Source: Ornithodoros turicata
Lineage: Eukaryota; Arthropoda; Arachnida; Ixodida; Argasidae
Direction of reading: 5' to 3'
Length of the DNA stretch: 64,000 nucleotides
Assembly (NCBI RefSeq): GCF_037126465.1
Contig: NC_088203.1
Coordinates: 97,278,668 to 97,342,667 of the forward strand
Of the stretch, positions 19,446 through 31,076 are shown in pieces. The position numbers were made by a program, and so were the translations under genes. Under the pieces are notes generated by a model, which was not told the DNA's origin, did no database searches, and saw only the letters and a list, made by a program, of their open reading frames with translations. Position 1 is the stretch's first letter, and every line of letters starts with the position of its first letter.

Positions 19446-20829
19446 CGTTTTACTCATTTTTTGCCCGTTAAAGTGTAACACTAGTATAAGAAAACGAGTA
19501 ATTTAAGTTCTTTTGGAGGCTAGATGGAGTGCCAAAAACCTCTAGTCCCATTCAGTGGTCTCATGACTAATGTACTAATGAACACGGGAGGTTATGCGCA
19601 GTTTAGGCCTAATGCTCGGGAGTAAATTTCAGGGTCAGAGGACGGAAAATGGGGAATAGTTGCAACCTAGAAAACTAGCAACTGTAATGGCTCTTTCAAT
19701 TTACTCCCTTTATACTCACAGTGCACGTCCTTATAAGGACAGCCCTTATAAGGACAATCTGTCCTTATAATGTTGGATATTTGCACGCGCCCATTTTTAA
19801 ACTGATCTTATTTCGGTTCTGATTTTGACTGTATTTGCCAACTATCCTGATCCTGCAACAAAGTAACGCGGAACTCAATAAGTGATTTCGCAGCACAGGG
19901 TCAACTAATCACGACGCTACTTTCGTTTTGCGACAGACCACGCCCAACTTTCATTCATTCCTAGCTGCAAGCAGTGCATACATAGCAGCCATAAATATAG
20001 AGGTCGTCTAGCCATAACATTTTGTAAGGTCTGTTTTGACTTGTGCTGCATAGGTTTTACTGCTTAGTTCGACACTGCCCGTCAATAAAGCAACGAGGAG
20101 TAATACGTTGTGATAAACAAATGGTATTACGCCATTAGTATCGGTCGTGCAATATGAAACAACGTAGTGTGCTGGGCTAATCGCTGGGAAGAGCAAACGG
20201 CAGGAGGACGCATATTACAACCGTAACGGCAGCCTCCTAACCGTCAATACTGAAAATTTTTAGGTGGGTTTCTCGGAAAAAATTGCACGCTCTTTATAAT
20301 TTTGACTTAGTCTAGTGATGTTATTTTAAAAATTCCTGCATCAGGACCACCGTAAGAAAGACTTACCTTACCGGAGCACCTAATTTTCAGGTGAAATTCA
20401 ATCAGTTCGAGCGTCCTGATAAACAAATAGTTTTGAAACGGGTATAGAACATAAACTGTAAATATAGCAACAGGTAAAACAGTTTGTCGTATTCGGACCA
20501 TAAAACGCGTCTACAAAAAAAAAAAAAAAAAAAAAAAATAATACATGCAATGCAAATGTGAGCAGGAGGAGGACAGTATGTCCAACAGCAACAACAATTA
20601 TATTTTGACGATGAAGTGGGGAGGTTTTCCACTCTAGGACAGTATATACAATGCACAGTGGAATATAAAACCATCGATGAATTACGCAATGATATACAAC
20701 ATTACAATTGTTACAGCCTACAACTTTACAGTGAGGAGAACAGTCAACGTACTACTATGACGTTGAATACTGTGCCTACGACGTACGAATACGTACGATA
20801 AGACAGTACGTCTCTGCACATGAGAGAGA
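19446..20829. other. Unassigned DNA with a 23-base A run
   Basis: Repeated CCTTATAAGGACA at about 19729-19766 forms small palindromes. An uninterrupted A run lies at 20516-20538. No gene recognised. Confidence 0.35.
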
Positions 20830-20965
20830 GAAATGGTTGTTGTTGTTGGTGGTGGTGCTGGTAGTAGTGCTGAAAGAGCACGCCGTTGTCGGTCTCAGAG
20901 AGGTGAGACGACTAACGCTCTGGGGGAATGTACGTCTTGGGCAGGCTTCTAAAGGAAAGGTGTGA
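20830..20965 (-). mobile_element. SINE 3'-tail fragment, tail type B
   Basis: GTTGGTGGTGGTGCTGG, then AGCACGCCGTTGTCGG, CTAACGCTCTGGGGGAATG and CTTGGGCAGGCTTCTAA match the 3' half of the SINE immediately downstream (21059-21320). The two lie in the same orientation about 100 bp apart. Confidence 0.65.
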
Positions 20966-21058
20966 CAAAGCGCGTGATAAAGCGTCTGTCCACTCAGGAA
21001 GCAGCAATAAGGGGGCATTCGCAGTCTGGCCACAATACTACGGTAAAAAAGGTGAAGC

Positions 21059-21320
21059 AACGTGGTGGTGGCGATGCTAGTGAAAGAGGTCGCCGTTGTG
21101 TGCCTCACAGATGTGGGCAACATCACGGCTAACGCTCTGGGCGGAATGTGCGTCCTGGGCCGACTTCTAAGGGAACTGTGCCGACGTATATCTGATAGCG
21201 TCTAAGGGAAACCCAGGAAAAACCCAAGACAGACCAGCCGGCACCGGAATTTCGAACGCGGGTACCTCCCAATATCGACGTGATATGGCCAGCACGTTAC
21301 TCACTCAGCCACACGAACTG
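21059..21320 (-). mobile_element. tRNA-derived SINE, near full length, tail type B
   Basis: On the minus strand an A box (TGGCTGAGTGA, from 21311) and a diverged B box (GCGTTCGAAATTCC, about 21246-21259) are followed by a core with GGGTTTTTCCTGGGTTTCCC and CGTCGGCACAGTTCCC. The copy ends in a tail with ACATCTGTGAGGC and CGCCACCACCACG. The core matches the SINEs at 3840 and 28618 but the tail is different. Flanking duplications were not found. Confidence 0.75.
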
Positions 21321-21550
21321 GTCAAGCAACGTGGACCTCACGTGTAGTTGTTGTAGTACCTCATTTAAGAGCGACCCAATGAGACCGTTCTACGTGGGAA
21401 AGAAAAAATCTGATGGGCAGCGCAAAAGCCTTACTGCTTAGCGTATACTACAGAAGTGCATTTTTGTGCCACGCAGTTCTTCTGTACGTCGTCGCATCGT
21501 TCGTTGCATGGTTTTTCTTTCTGGGTCGCATCGTTCTTCGTATACATACG
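21321..21550. other. Unassigned DNA
   Basis: Nothing recognised; moderately GTCG-rich towards the neighbouring element. Confidence 0.3.
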
Positions 21551-21552
21551 TA

Positions 21553-22084
21553 CGACAAAATGCAGGGCACGTCGTGCGACAAGTCGCATAGTTTCGCGTC
21601 ACAAAGTGTCGTATGCTGCATTTGAAGACACATGGCCGGCGACACCCCAACGACATTTCATTACGGACGGCCGTGTTGCTAGAACAGCGTTGCCAGATAT
21701 ACGTTCGCTCACACTTAAAAAAACTTTTCTCACATTATAAAACATAGTAAATCACAACAATTCGTTATTTATTTCATTTGCCTTCGAAACGCAACCCGAA
21801 GAAATCATGCACAATTTGCATGTAAAACGCACACTGTTCATCATTTTTTTCTCTGACCCACCCACCACATCTAAAACAGAGGTAGCATTATTGGCTGCCT
21901 GTTTCGTGACGTCATGTCACCACATCCGCGCGACAACCTGCCGACGGCATCGGAGATATCCATACAGTTTTGTCGTGCTGCGCGATGTGTCGTATAGAGC
22001 AGCTACGACGACCTATTTCGCAGGAATCCGTCCCAGGATGCTTTGCGCTGCGACGCGTCGCGCGACACGTCGCGCATTTTGTCG
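21553..22084. mobile_element. GTCG-rich MITE with TA flanks
   Basis: CGACAAAATGC at 21553 is mirrored by GCATTTTGTCG ending at 22084, each flanked by TA (21551-21552 and 22085-22086). Subterminal sequences on both sides are dense in CGTCG/CGACG motifs such as GCGACGCGTCGCGCGACACG. Pairing beyond the first 12-15 bp is imperfect. No transposase. Confidence 0.5.
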
Positions 22085-22086
22085 TA

Positions 22087-22471
22087 CTTGTGTCCCGGCC
22101 TGACTTAGGAGAACAAGAACGACCAAAACAGAGTTGCACCCTGTGCAGGCAATACACCTGGGAGCGCTCTAAGGCACTGCCGATGACTTTACGGTCGATA
22201 GCGGACGCCAAAATAGCGAGACAGGGTCCTTGGTATGTAGACATAAAGGAGAAACAACAGCCACAGGAGGGCACGGCAAGACAAGCACAATGAAGTGTTT
22301 TTCTTGTAGCGTGAGCACAAGCAGCGAAAAAATAGCACCATTCTCTTCGTTGTGCTTTCCTGTCCCTTCTTGTTTCTTATGACGATAGAGGTCGTCTGTA
22401 AATTTACCCATGCACTCTCTGCTGTTTTTGTGGAACTGGGAAAAGAGCAGAAGGACCGGATTGGTGGCGTG
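22087..22471. other. Unassigned DNA
   Basis: No gene seen; the minus ORF at 22189-22608 crosses into a MITE and has no domain. Confidence 0.3.
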
Positions 22472-22962
22472 CAGTGATGGAAGTACTGGAAGGTCGAAGT
22501 GCTCAAGTCAAAGATATCTCTCAGTATTCGTGTTTTACTTAAAGTACATTTTAGTTCATGTACTTTGTAATGTACTTTAAGTACTTTTCTTCGGTACTCT
22601 CCTTTCAACTACTGAGTGGGCAATACGAACGTAAAACCTGGCCGCAAAATCGCTTCATTAGGCTCATATTAATGAGACAACTGTAGACTATCCGAGTTTT
22701 CTAACTAGCACTTGTCAAAAAACGTTTGCTGAAAACTTTCTAAAGATAAGAGTGGAAACATAATTATCTCGCGATTTATCACTACCAAGTGGTGAAGCGT
22801 CCAGCGATGCGATCTTAATTTGTAATGTGCTTGATGAGTACTTTAAAGGCTTTGCAAACGACTAAGTACATTTCCAGTATGATGCTTTGTACTGTACTTA
22901 AAGTACAACAGGTGCTAGGACCCGGTACCTTATACAATTTTGAGGTGCTTTGCCCATCACTG
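22472..22962. mobile_element. hAT-like MITE (CAGTGATGG ends)
   Basis: The ends CAGTGATGGAAGTACT and AGGTGCTTTGCCCATCACTG are an imperfect inverted pair. AGTACTTTAAGTAC-type repeats fill the subterminal regions (22540-22590, 22830-22905), typical of hAT MITEs. The 8-bp flanks (GTGGCGTG and GTGATGAT) match at only five positions, so the target duplication is decayed or the boundary is slightly off. Confidence 0.55.
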
Positions 22963-22970
22963 GTGATGAT

Positions 22971-24539
22971 GCGAGGGGTGACGTTACGAAAGCATGACCG
23001 GATTGACCGATAGACATCGTATGACGATGAACCATTATCAACCAGTTTAATATAGGGGCCATTAAACGTTGATTTACACACACAGCTGACGCTGAAAATA
23101 GTTACATTATATATAAATTACTGTTGCGTAACCGTCCCTTTTGTTTTTCATTGATGACATGTAACATGGGGTGAAGTGTCACCAGTCCTTTAACTAAGAA
23201 AGTGAGGACACACGCATGGCAAAAAGGAAGAGAAGAAGGGTTTACTAGGAGTAAAAGAAGAAGCAGAAGGGGGGAAGCCGGCTGTTCCCCTGTCAACTTG
23301 GGACAACATTTGAGTAACGTATCGTCACTGAAACCGACTTTTTCTCATATGAGGCGGAAAGTGGATATATCATCACTTGCTGCCAGTGGCTGCCATTTTC
23401 GTTCAGACGTGCTGAGCGTATTAAGTTGCCATTCTATTGCACAGTGTTGCCAGATGTTGGTGTACTTGGCTTGCGTTAATTGAAAGTGAGACACTCGCGC
23501 GAAATAAGTGCCGCGTTTCTCGTATCACACAGCCTCACACGGCTGTCATTTATCACCCCTTCATTATTTGTCGTAGTGGAGGTGGTTAACGTGGCTGTCG
23601 ATATGTCGGCATTCTGCTCGGTGACAGATTGTGCATGCTTCGTCGACATGAGAAGCTGTGCACAAATTCCTTAGAGGTACCGTAAAACAGCAGATAGGCA
23701 GTTCGTGGGCAGTGCATTGCTTTAAACCTAGTCCAACAACGAATACACGTGACATATCACATTTTTCTTTTAATTTGCTAGCAAAATTGAGGCAAAATAA
23801 AGTGCCTAAATCGCTCTACCAATCCAAGGATGGACTTTAATACCCTTTGTAGAAGCGAGTGCCGCCAAGCCGCCATATTGACACCCAAGCTTACCACCAT
23901 GCATGAATGCTGTGTACCGGTTTTGCCAACTTTTTCAAACCTCATTTCCTACGAATTTACTCAACTCTAAAATGCGGTGTGTCGCTAATCGTGTCGCTAC
24001 ACCTTTGTGAGCGTATCGCGAGCTGTGCGTGGGAGTCAATATGGCTGAAATTCGTAGCAGATGACGCGACTGTCTTCACCCTATACAGAGGGAGCTAGTA
24101 TTGCGGCATTCTAAGCAAAAGGGCTCGGGGGCGACACCTGGCGGGAAATAATCCACAATTCCTCGAGCAACAGTGATCTATGTCCCCGATTTCCTGCTTC
24201 TGACAGCTATGTAGCCGACACGTAACCGACTCTGTCGTGTTCTTTTTTTTTTCAGTCTTAGACGCAGTATATGCATGCAATGTAGTTTTGCCGCAGTACT
24301 TGACGAGCAATTGGAAGTAGTGGGCACTTCGACACTGCTGCTGCTTTTTGGTAACTCTCCCCTATTATGCTGTACTGCAGTATAGCGAGAAATAAAGTGA
24401 AGTGTTGCTCGCAGTTTTCAATTTGACTTCTCAAAAAAAAAGAAAAAAACAAAAAAAAAAAAGCCATGAGTGCATTCGAGAAGAAAATTGTGGCGTAAGA
24501 GTACACTGCGAGATGCTATCGAGTAGAAAAATGGCCGTC
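22971..24539. other. Unassigned DNA, no gene seen
   Basis: Short ORFs only. A T-rich stretch at about 24243-24253 and A-tracts at about 24434-24462. Confidence 0.35.
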
Positions 24540-24640
24540 TCTGGCTCCAAAACGCAGTAAAAACACCCAGAGAGCGCAGCCGACGCCGGAATTCGAACCC
24601 AGGCAACACTAATCCGAATCCTTGTGTCTCATCCCATACG
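24540..24640 (-). mobile_element. tRNA-derived SINE fragment (second type)
   Basis: The minus strand has a B-box-like GGGTTCGAATTCCGGCGTCG followed by GGCTGCGCTCTCTGGGTG and a T-rich stretch. The B box matches pol III promoters, but the downstream body differs from the main SINE family. Confidence 0.45.
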
Positions 24641-25519
24641 TGATGCCGTTTCGCATAAAGATAGATTCGTGGGTGGTGACATTGGGTATTGTACTTTGTG
24701 CCGGTGTCCTCCGCGAAGGAGTATGTGAGAGTGACGATATAGGTGGTCCGCATTTAGCTCGCCACTTTGGAGTCATGTGGGTGCAAACTCGGGTTTCATG
24801 CGGTAAAAGTGCTTTGCGGTTTCTGCAATGGGTGTCGCACAAGTAGCTGATACGGCCGCTGTCAAACGTTCATCACCTCCCCGGAGGCACCTTAAACCAA
24901 GAAAGAGGAAGACATCAGCGCTGGTATGTGGGTATGGCTAGCTCACCATAATGTGGGTTGGCTACTGGTTAGTGAAGGAAAAGTGAGGTGAGGTGAGGAA
25001 AGGTGAGGAAAAGTGAGGATCGTAGTTCGGGCGCCAAGTTGTAACGTTGCGAGCGTTACCGTGTAACGACGGGCCATCAAGCAAGACGCTAACAGTAGGT
25101 CTGCGTTTCGAGGAAGAATGTCTACTTCCTCTTCTTTCGTTTATTTTTTTCAACCACACATCGTCTTCGTCACATACATCAGCAGGGAAGAAGCAAGAAT
25201 CACCTTATACTTCTTTTCATTTATCGTGTGATCACCCAGTAAATGGTTAGAAATCTCAACTTATTTAATTGAATTTAATTCATTTTATTTCATTTGAAAT
25301 AAACTTCAAACATACATAACGTGTGTTTTGTTTTATGTCGTGTATTTTGACGTCGCTTACGATATGAATTAACAGCAGTGTTCGCTGAACTAGCCTAGCT
25401 GTCACCGATAGTCGGTATGGTGAGCGATGGTCGTCGGTGCGGATTCATCTCCGGGGTGACAAGCTGTTTCTGTGATCGAACCTTAATCTCTGAAATGTGC
25501 TCCGAGTTGATGCATGCCA
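24641..25519. other. Unassigned DNA
   Basis: GAGGTGAGGTGAGGAAAGGTGAGG at 24983-25006 is a short purine repeat. TGTAACGTTGCGAGCGTTACC at about 25039 resembles an LTR-type start but no partner was found. Confidence 0.3.
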
Positions 25520-26508
25520 CACAGTAAACTTTTTTACACTTTTTTGGTGTAAATGGCTTGTCCCATGGCGCACACCTTTTTGGTGTTGCCTTTACACTCA
25601 AATGATGGGTGTTTTCTAATGCACCCTTTAGTTAAGTGTATTCCTAATAAAACACTGTTATAATGGGTGTTTAAAAACAAAAACACCCTGAAAATGGGAG
25701 TATTCTATTGAAAACACCTTTTATGATGGAATTATTTGCTAGCAAATATTCCCTCGAAAATAGTGTAATAGGAGCTTCCGCGCCAGCATACCGACACCAC
25801 TGGCCGAGACATACAGTTCGACGTTCTTGCTTCTATGGCAAGCAGCACCGCGAACGCGGTAGACTTCCAGCCGTGGTTCCATTGTTGAACCTAAACCGGA
25901 GTGCAATGCGTCGCAGGCACGCCTCGTTAGCTTGTTAACACTGTGGGACCAACGTGAGTGCAGAGGCGTAGAGAGACCTGGGGCTCCCTCAGTAGCCTAT
26001 ATTGGCGTGTCGGATGTATCATATACTGAAATAAAATTTGTTGGGGCACGTTCGTTACATGAGGTGGGGCGGGAAACGTTTGTAACGGTGGCGGGAATGT
26101 GTTTTTGCAATGAACACTCACGCTTGCAACGAGTCAAAGGTATAAGCTAAATTTCTAACATCCCTCCCTGTCAAATACTGTGTTTTTAACTCAGGTTATC
26201 GTCTATAATGTGATTACTTGCTGAGCGGAGCTGTGAAACCAGCATAATTTTTCTCTCACGAAATAAAACACCATTTTTAACACCATACTCCCAATTCAAA
26301 TGGGTGTAAAAAAGGTGCATTCGACGGAAAACACCTGTTTCAACACCCCACTTTACACCATTAATGATCCACATTGGATAAGACGTGGTGTATGTCGATA
26401 TTACACCTTTAGTAATGCACTTTTTGCACTCTTTGTGGAATAGAAAAGGGTGTTTTTATCAGAATACACTTTGTTTGAGCAAATAAAGGTGTAAAATGAT
26501 TTACTGTG
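25520..26508. mobile_element. MITE-like element with GGTGT repeats (CACAGTAAA ends)
   Basis: CACAGTAAACTTTTTTACAC at 25520 is mirrored by GGTGTAAAATGATTTACTGTG ending at 26508. GGTGT/ACACC and AAAACACC motifs recur throughout both flanks (25545-25725 and 26270-26490). The middle (25740-26240) lacks them and may be a separate insertion or the original core. No target duplication was clear. Confidence 0.5.
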
Positions 26509-26734
26509 CACTCAGTGCTACGGGGAACAGGGTAATGGCTGATGTTTGATTCGTGATTGTACGGGCAGACGGAGTGTCGCATCACCATCAAAATCAAGTT
26601 GTTGTTGTTCTTGTTGGATAGACGGGCGGACGGACTAGTTAGTTAGTTCATCTGACAGTCAACAGCTAAGAAAAAAAGCAAGATACACAATCAACGGCAA
26701 AAAAAAAGAACATGAGCAAAAACAAAAACAATTC

Positions 26735-26835
26735 GCATCGAGGACGGCAACAGATAAATTAATGATGATGAATGGGGAAATTCGCCACATGAGGTGCGGC
26801 CCGCTACCCGATAGCCATATAGGCACAATGGGCAG
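26735..26835 (-). repeat. Retroposon 3' tail, (TTG)n family relative
   Basis: The minus strand reads CCCATTGTGCCTATATGGCT, ATCGGGTAGCGGGC and GGCGAATTTCCCCATTCATC, matching in order the unit at 50335-50435 but more diverged. Confidence 0.35.
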
Positions 26836-27464
26836 GATAAGATTTGTCCTGATGATGAGGTAATGAATAAATAGTTGTCGATAGAAAGTGGATTCAGTGA
26901 GACATCAACATAACGCTAGGCAAAAACACAACACACAAAAACACACAGGTGCACAAAGGTATAGGGAGGCACATCTTAGGTATACAGGAGACCGGTGTCC
27001 CGGAAGACATCAAACGTCATTAAGCACAATAATAAACCTGACGCAGTCTTCTTTAGTTTAGACTGAGTTCGAATCACAGCGAACACCGTAGGAAAGTCAT
27101 TAAAAACACGCCGCGCATACGACAAAACCGTCTCCTGTGAAAGAAAACGGCCCAACAAAATTAAAGGATTTTTTTTTCTAGTGGGAGAATTAACCTAGCC
27201 TGGAGTCATAAAAAAGATTTCCAAAAATGATGCAATACCATTGTAGACTTACGGATATTAGTTACAGTGAGTGAGTGAGTGAGCTAGTCATTTTGACGAT
27301 GGTGCACACCACCACCAAGTGGTCCAATTGCAGGCTCTGCTGCGGTTTCTTGAATGAACGAGGTTGATTAGTGTCTTGTAAATTGTGACTTTATACATTA
27401 GAACTACGGGTCTATTGCATTGACTGTGATCAACAACCGTGACACTATGCTGTGACTTACACTG
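26836..27464. other. Unassigned DNA
   Basis: A minus ORF at 26976-27158 (MLGRFLSQETVLSYARRVFN start, 60 codons) looks non-repetitive but matches nothing recognised. GAGTTCGAATCAC at 27066 is B-box-like with no A box. GTGAGTGAGTGAGTGAG lies at about 27266. Confidence 0.3.
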
Positions 27465-27713
27465 CACTCTTAAAAATGAACTTCACTGCAGAGCACGCTC
27501 ATAGCCAACCATAATCTCGAATGATATCGTTATCTGCCCTGATTTGTTGAAACCGGGAGGCGTACGCCTTTTCTGTGACAATTATGAACAGCATAAGTGT
27601 CTCAAAAAAGGCGTACGCCTCCCATTTTCAGCAAATCGGACCAGATAACGATATCATTCGAGATTATGGTTGGCTATGAGCGTGCTATGCGGAGAAGTTC
27701 ATTTTTAAGAGTG
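27465..27713. mobile_element. MITE, GGCGTACGCC-core family, subtype 1, copy 1
   Basis: A 249-bp element that is nearly all inverted repeat. The ends CACTCTTAAAAATGAACTTC and its complement are followed by GCTCATAGCCAACCATAATC and ATGATATCGTTATCTGCCC, mirrored on the right. Each arm ends in the palindrome GGCGTACGCC next to a roughly 40-bp loop. The second subtype-1 copy, at 51905-52153, has TA flanks. Confidence 0.8.
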
Positions 27714-28304
27714 TGTGTTTGGCTCTCGGCTTGACTGTGGCTTTTCGCTTTCTTTGGCCATTCTCCTTTTCTTTTTTTTTCTTTTTGTTCTGTGTAAGCG
27801 TATTGGGGTATAGCCAGTCCGATTTAGTCGTGATTCACCTCCCAATTTTTTTCTTCTATCTATCACCATCACATCACGACGGTGATAAGAGTAGGTTAAA
27901 GAATATGGAGATGTGAGCCCGCTTAGCGCGGGCCAAGTTACCCCAAAGCTTAGTTTTGATATGTTCTGCCATCAAGTACTTTTTAAGACTTTACGTCCTG
28001 GTGGACTATGTTCAGAAGCGCATCATTAAGCAGGAGCTTAGAGCACGACTCAAAGTGTATCAACGTCTGTAACGACGTCGAACTTTCATGAATGTTTCAC
28101 ATACTTCACTTCAAGCCCGTTATTTGTCTCTGCCTTCACTCCTCATGGACATATCAAGAATTTTCGTGTCCTGCTGCCGTACTTCGCTTTTAGTGGCCGT
28201 CGTTGTTATTGAACAACATGAGATACTTATTCTAAATTCTAATTATTCTATACCCTGTAGTACGGTACTATACCATAGAATAGAGTCCTACAAAATTTAA
28301 GTAA
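27714..28304. other. Unassigned DNA
   Basis: No gene or bounded repeat recognised. Confidence 0.35.
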
Positions 28305-28498
28305 TAAATAAAAACAAATCGCTTCACAGACTTTTACTTAACGCATTACAAGTAATTGCGCTACTAGTAATCAATTGCTTTCGCGAGTGATTTTGCGAGT
28401 AATCGATTAGTTTTCCGAGCAAGTAATTTTTCAAGTAATCTGATTACAATTTTGAATAATTGATTACAAGTAATCGATTACTTTTCGACTAAGCTTTA
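28305..28498. repeat. AGTAATCGATTAC-rich hAT-MITE-like fragment
   Basis: AAGTAATYGATTAC motifs repeat in both orientations (28350-28492), as in the subterminal parts of hAT MITEs. Only one side is visible and no terminus was found. Confidence 0.4.
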
Positions 28499-28617
28499 TT
28501 CATACACGAAACAAACCCACAGACTCTATCACAGCCTTTTCCATCTGCGTTGCTTTCCAGTACCATGAGTGGAAGTGGAGGTCATTGTGATGGGATTCCG
28601 CACATGCATTTTTAGTG

Positions 28618-28915
28618 TCTCCACCAACGGCATGGCCGACCGGGTTAAGGCGTTCCGCTCGTCGGTGGTAGGTCGTGCTGGAGAAGACTTGGAGGTGGTG
28701 GGTTCGAATCCTTCCGCCGGTTGTGCTGTCTGAGGTTTTCCCTGGGTTTTCCGAAGACTTTCCAGAAGAATGTCGGCTCAGTTCCCCCTGAGGTCGACAC
28801 AGGACGCATACTAACCCGCACCTACTCCTTCCTGCTGTCCTCTCTCCATCTGTGCACATCTATACGCCCCTCATAGCCAGTGTTGCATCACGGCATAAAA
28901 AAAAAAGAAAAAAAC
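28618..28915 (+). mobile_element. Full-length tRNA-derived SINE, tail type A
   Basis: A box TGGCCGACCGG (28633-28643) and B box GGTTCGAATCC (28701-28711) lie about 58 bp apart, which is pol III spacing. The core GGTTTTCCCTGGGTTTTCCG, GACGCATACTAACCC and a final A-rich tract follow. TTTAGTG at 28611-28617 and 28916-28922 is a likely 7-bp target duplication. This is the reference copy for the family in this window. From memory it resembles SINEs of ticks; the exact named family should be checked. Confidence 0.85.
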
Positions 28916-28922
28916 TTTAGTG

Positions 28923-29127
28923 CCTGGGGCGATTTTGAGTGTCGGCCGTAATGAGACTTCGGCCGTAATCAGATACCGTCGTAGGAACACTAGGTCAAGC
29001 TTCGAATATAGTGAGTCACCTGGAATTTCCAAGTTAGAATGTAGCCCGGCTGAGCGCCGTGAAGACCTATTGAATTATCCTATGACCTATTGATTATTGA
29101 CATATTGAAGGCCTATTGTGAAGATCT
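28923..29127. other. Unassigned DNA
   Basis: Nothing recognised. Confidence 0.3.
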
Positions 29128-29351
29128 CAAGGGTAATCTTCAGAATGCATCCGTTGCTCGCTCGTATCCGCATAGCATATGCTGTGCGTCAACCCATGCC
29201 GCGAATGATATGGTTGTCGCTTCTGATTCGAAGAGAGAGGTGGGCGTACGCCCCCCCCCCCTCTCTTTTCGAATCTGAACCGATAACCCTATCATTCTTG
29301 GCAATGGTTGGAGCACAGCGTGCTATGCGGTGAAGTTCTGTTTTTAGAGTG
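29128..29351. mobile_element. MITE, GGCGTACGCC-core family, subtype 2, copy 1
   Basis: The right end reads GTGAAGTTCTGTTTTTAGAGTG. The arms share GCGAATGATATGGTTGTCGC / GATAACCCTATCATTC and CTTCTGATTCGAAGAGAGAG. The centre has GGGCGTACGCC followed by a short C run. The left end is eroded. Confidence 0.7.
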
Positions 29352-30761
29352 TGCTGTTTACTTCTGATAGGGTCGTGCAACCCTGAAAGGAGCGCTCGTG
29401 TACGTCTCTTCCTTCTATCTTCTGATTGTGTTCAACTATAGCGCGCTTTCAAATACATCCCAGAAGCGGGTCGGGTTGCGCACAGGTAGAGTTGCTCAAC
29501 CCAGAATTTAACATGGGTGCACTGTAAATGATGAAGACACGTTTCTGTAGCTTTTCTTTTCATCCCTAGTAATGTACGATTTCACTGAAGCGATATTACT
29601 TACGCGTATACGCAATACATGCTCTAAAAGATTAGTCATGCGAAGGTGTGTGCTGACGTGTGCCCATTCGGAGTTTCATTACTGGAAACAGGAACAGAGC
29701 CGCAAAGGAAACTAAATTGAAAGCCGGGCATCATAAACCGAAATATTTCGGTCGCGCGAATGGAAACGGTAAGAAACTACGCAAGTTATAATAATAAGTG
29801 TGCCTGTTACCATTTCATTAGTAGTTGCTAGACTGCGACAGAAAACACAGCAGTGATAACATATGTTAATGGGGCTCTTGTGATACAAGTAACGTTTTGA
29901 TAAAAGTTAGAGGCCCTTCGAAGTCCGCCGTCCGTTGTATTTGGCTTTGATGACTCACTTACGACTAGCGTTGTCTAAGCATGCGAGCAATAGGAGTTCC
30001 AGCTCCTATGTTGATCAGATTATGACAACAAGTGTTAATACTTGACACATACAAATTCACGCGTAAGATTCTTATTTTCTATTAGAGCGATTAGAAAAAC
30101 AATAATCAGGCAGCGCAAATTAACACCAGGGGTGTTTATAGAGCTATTGCAAAACACAACCTATGACGTCTGAGAAAAAGGAATGGTAGATACTGAAATG
30201 TCGCCTCGTCAGCAATAAGCGACAGTCACAGGCCATTGTAACAGCATATTGCAACCAAGTGCTGTAGCAGTTCTTTGTTTCCTGCACGTGTGAGTGCGTT
30301 AGCTCCATGATATATGGGCAACGGATTCGTTTGCCATGTAAAACAAAGGTGGAATTATAAACAAAAGTTATACCAGTTCGTCGCGGCTGTAGTTGATGCG
30401 CAAAGATATCACGTTATTTGTGACTGACAAAGGAGACATGTGCAGCGAAGGACGTTTGCAAAGAAGTCGTGCGGAAAACGGTGCCTTAAAAGCCACAGGC
30501 AACTATCTTCCTAATTCTACTCCAAATATAGAAAATTTTTGGGATTGTTTTCACGTCTACAGCTTTTTTAGTCCGTCTTTAATTTGTCCTAATGAAATAT
30601 GAAAAAGAAAAAAAAGCAATGCCATATCATCATCTCTGTGCATATTATCAGTAAACAGTGTAGACACCCTCCCGGAACCGTTGTACGAATTGTGCTACTA
30701 CGATAATACTGGGTAATCACAGCGTGGTCACTTCGGGCGTACTTTGTTATATTGACGTTCT
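29352..30761. other. Unassigned DNA downstream of the candidate gene
   Basis: No gene, element or RNA recognised across about 1.4 kb. Short ORFs only, the longest about 69 codons at 30393. Confidence 0.4.
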
Positions 30762-30767
30762 TTTATT
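30762..30767 (-). promoter_or_regulatory. AATAAA polyadenylation signal for the 31-32.8 kb gene
   Basis: The minus strand reads CCAATAAAAG here, about 310 nt after the stop codon of the ORF ending at 31077. It would give a normal-sized 3' UTR. Confidence 0.45.
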
Positions 30768-31076
30768 GGTCGACTAGTAGGAGACAGAAACAGTGCACGG
30801 CGTACATTCAAGAAGGAGAATATACATTGACTCAGATCAGACTGGAACGAAAGCGCACAGACCGGCAGTACAATAAAGCATGTAACTGTTGACATATGTA
30901 GAGCACTATCACTGTGTCTGCCCATTACCACTCTACAGATACACATGAAAGGCTTTGAACGCCGAATGAAAAACAACACAATTACATGATGACAAAAAGT
31001 GCACAGAACTGACGCATTAATAAACATGACTCAACACTGACATGTCACAAATACTAAGGTACATAATCGCAGTACG

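Noticed and set aside
25039..25300. Possible solo LTR starting TGTAACGTTGCGAG
   Set aside because: No matching end, target duplication or second copy in the window.
27060..27080. GAGTTCGAATCAC as a tRNA or SINE promoter
   Set aside because: No A box at pol III spacing and no SINE core around it.
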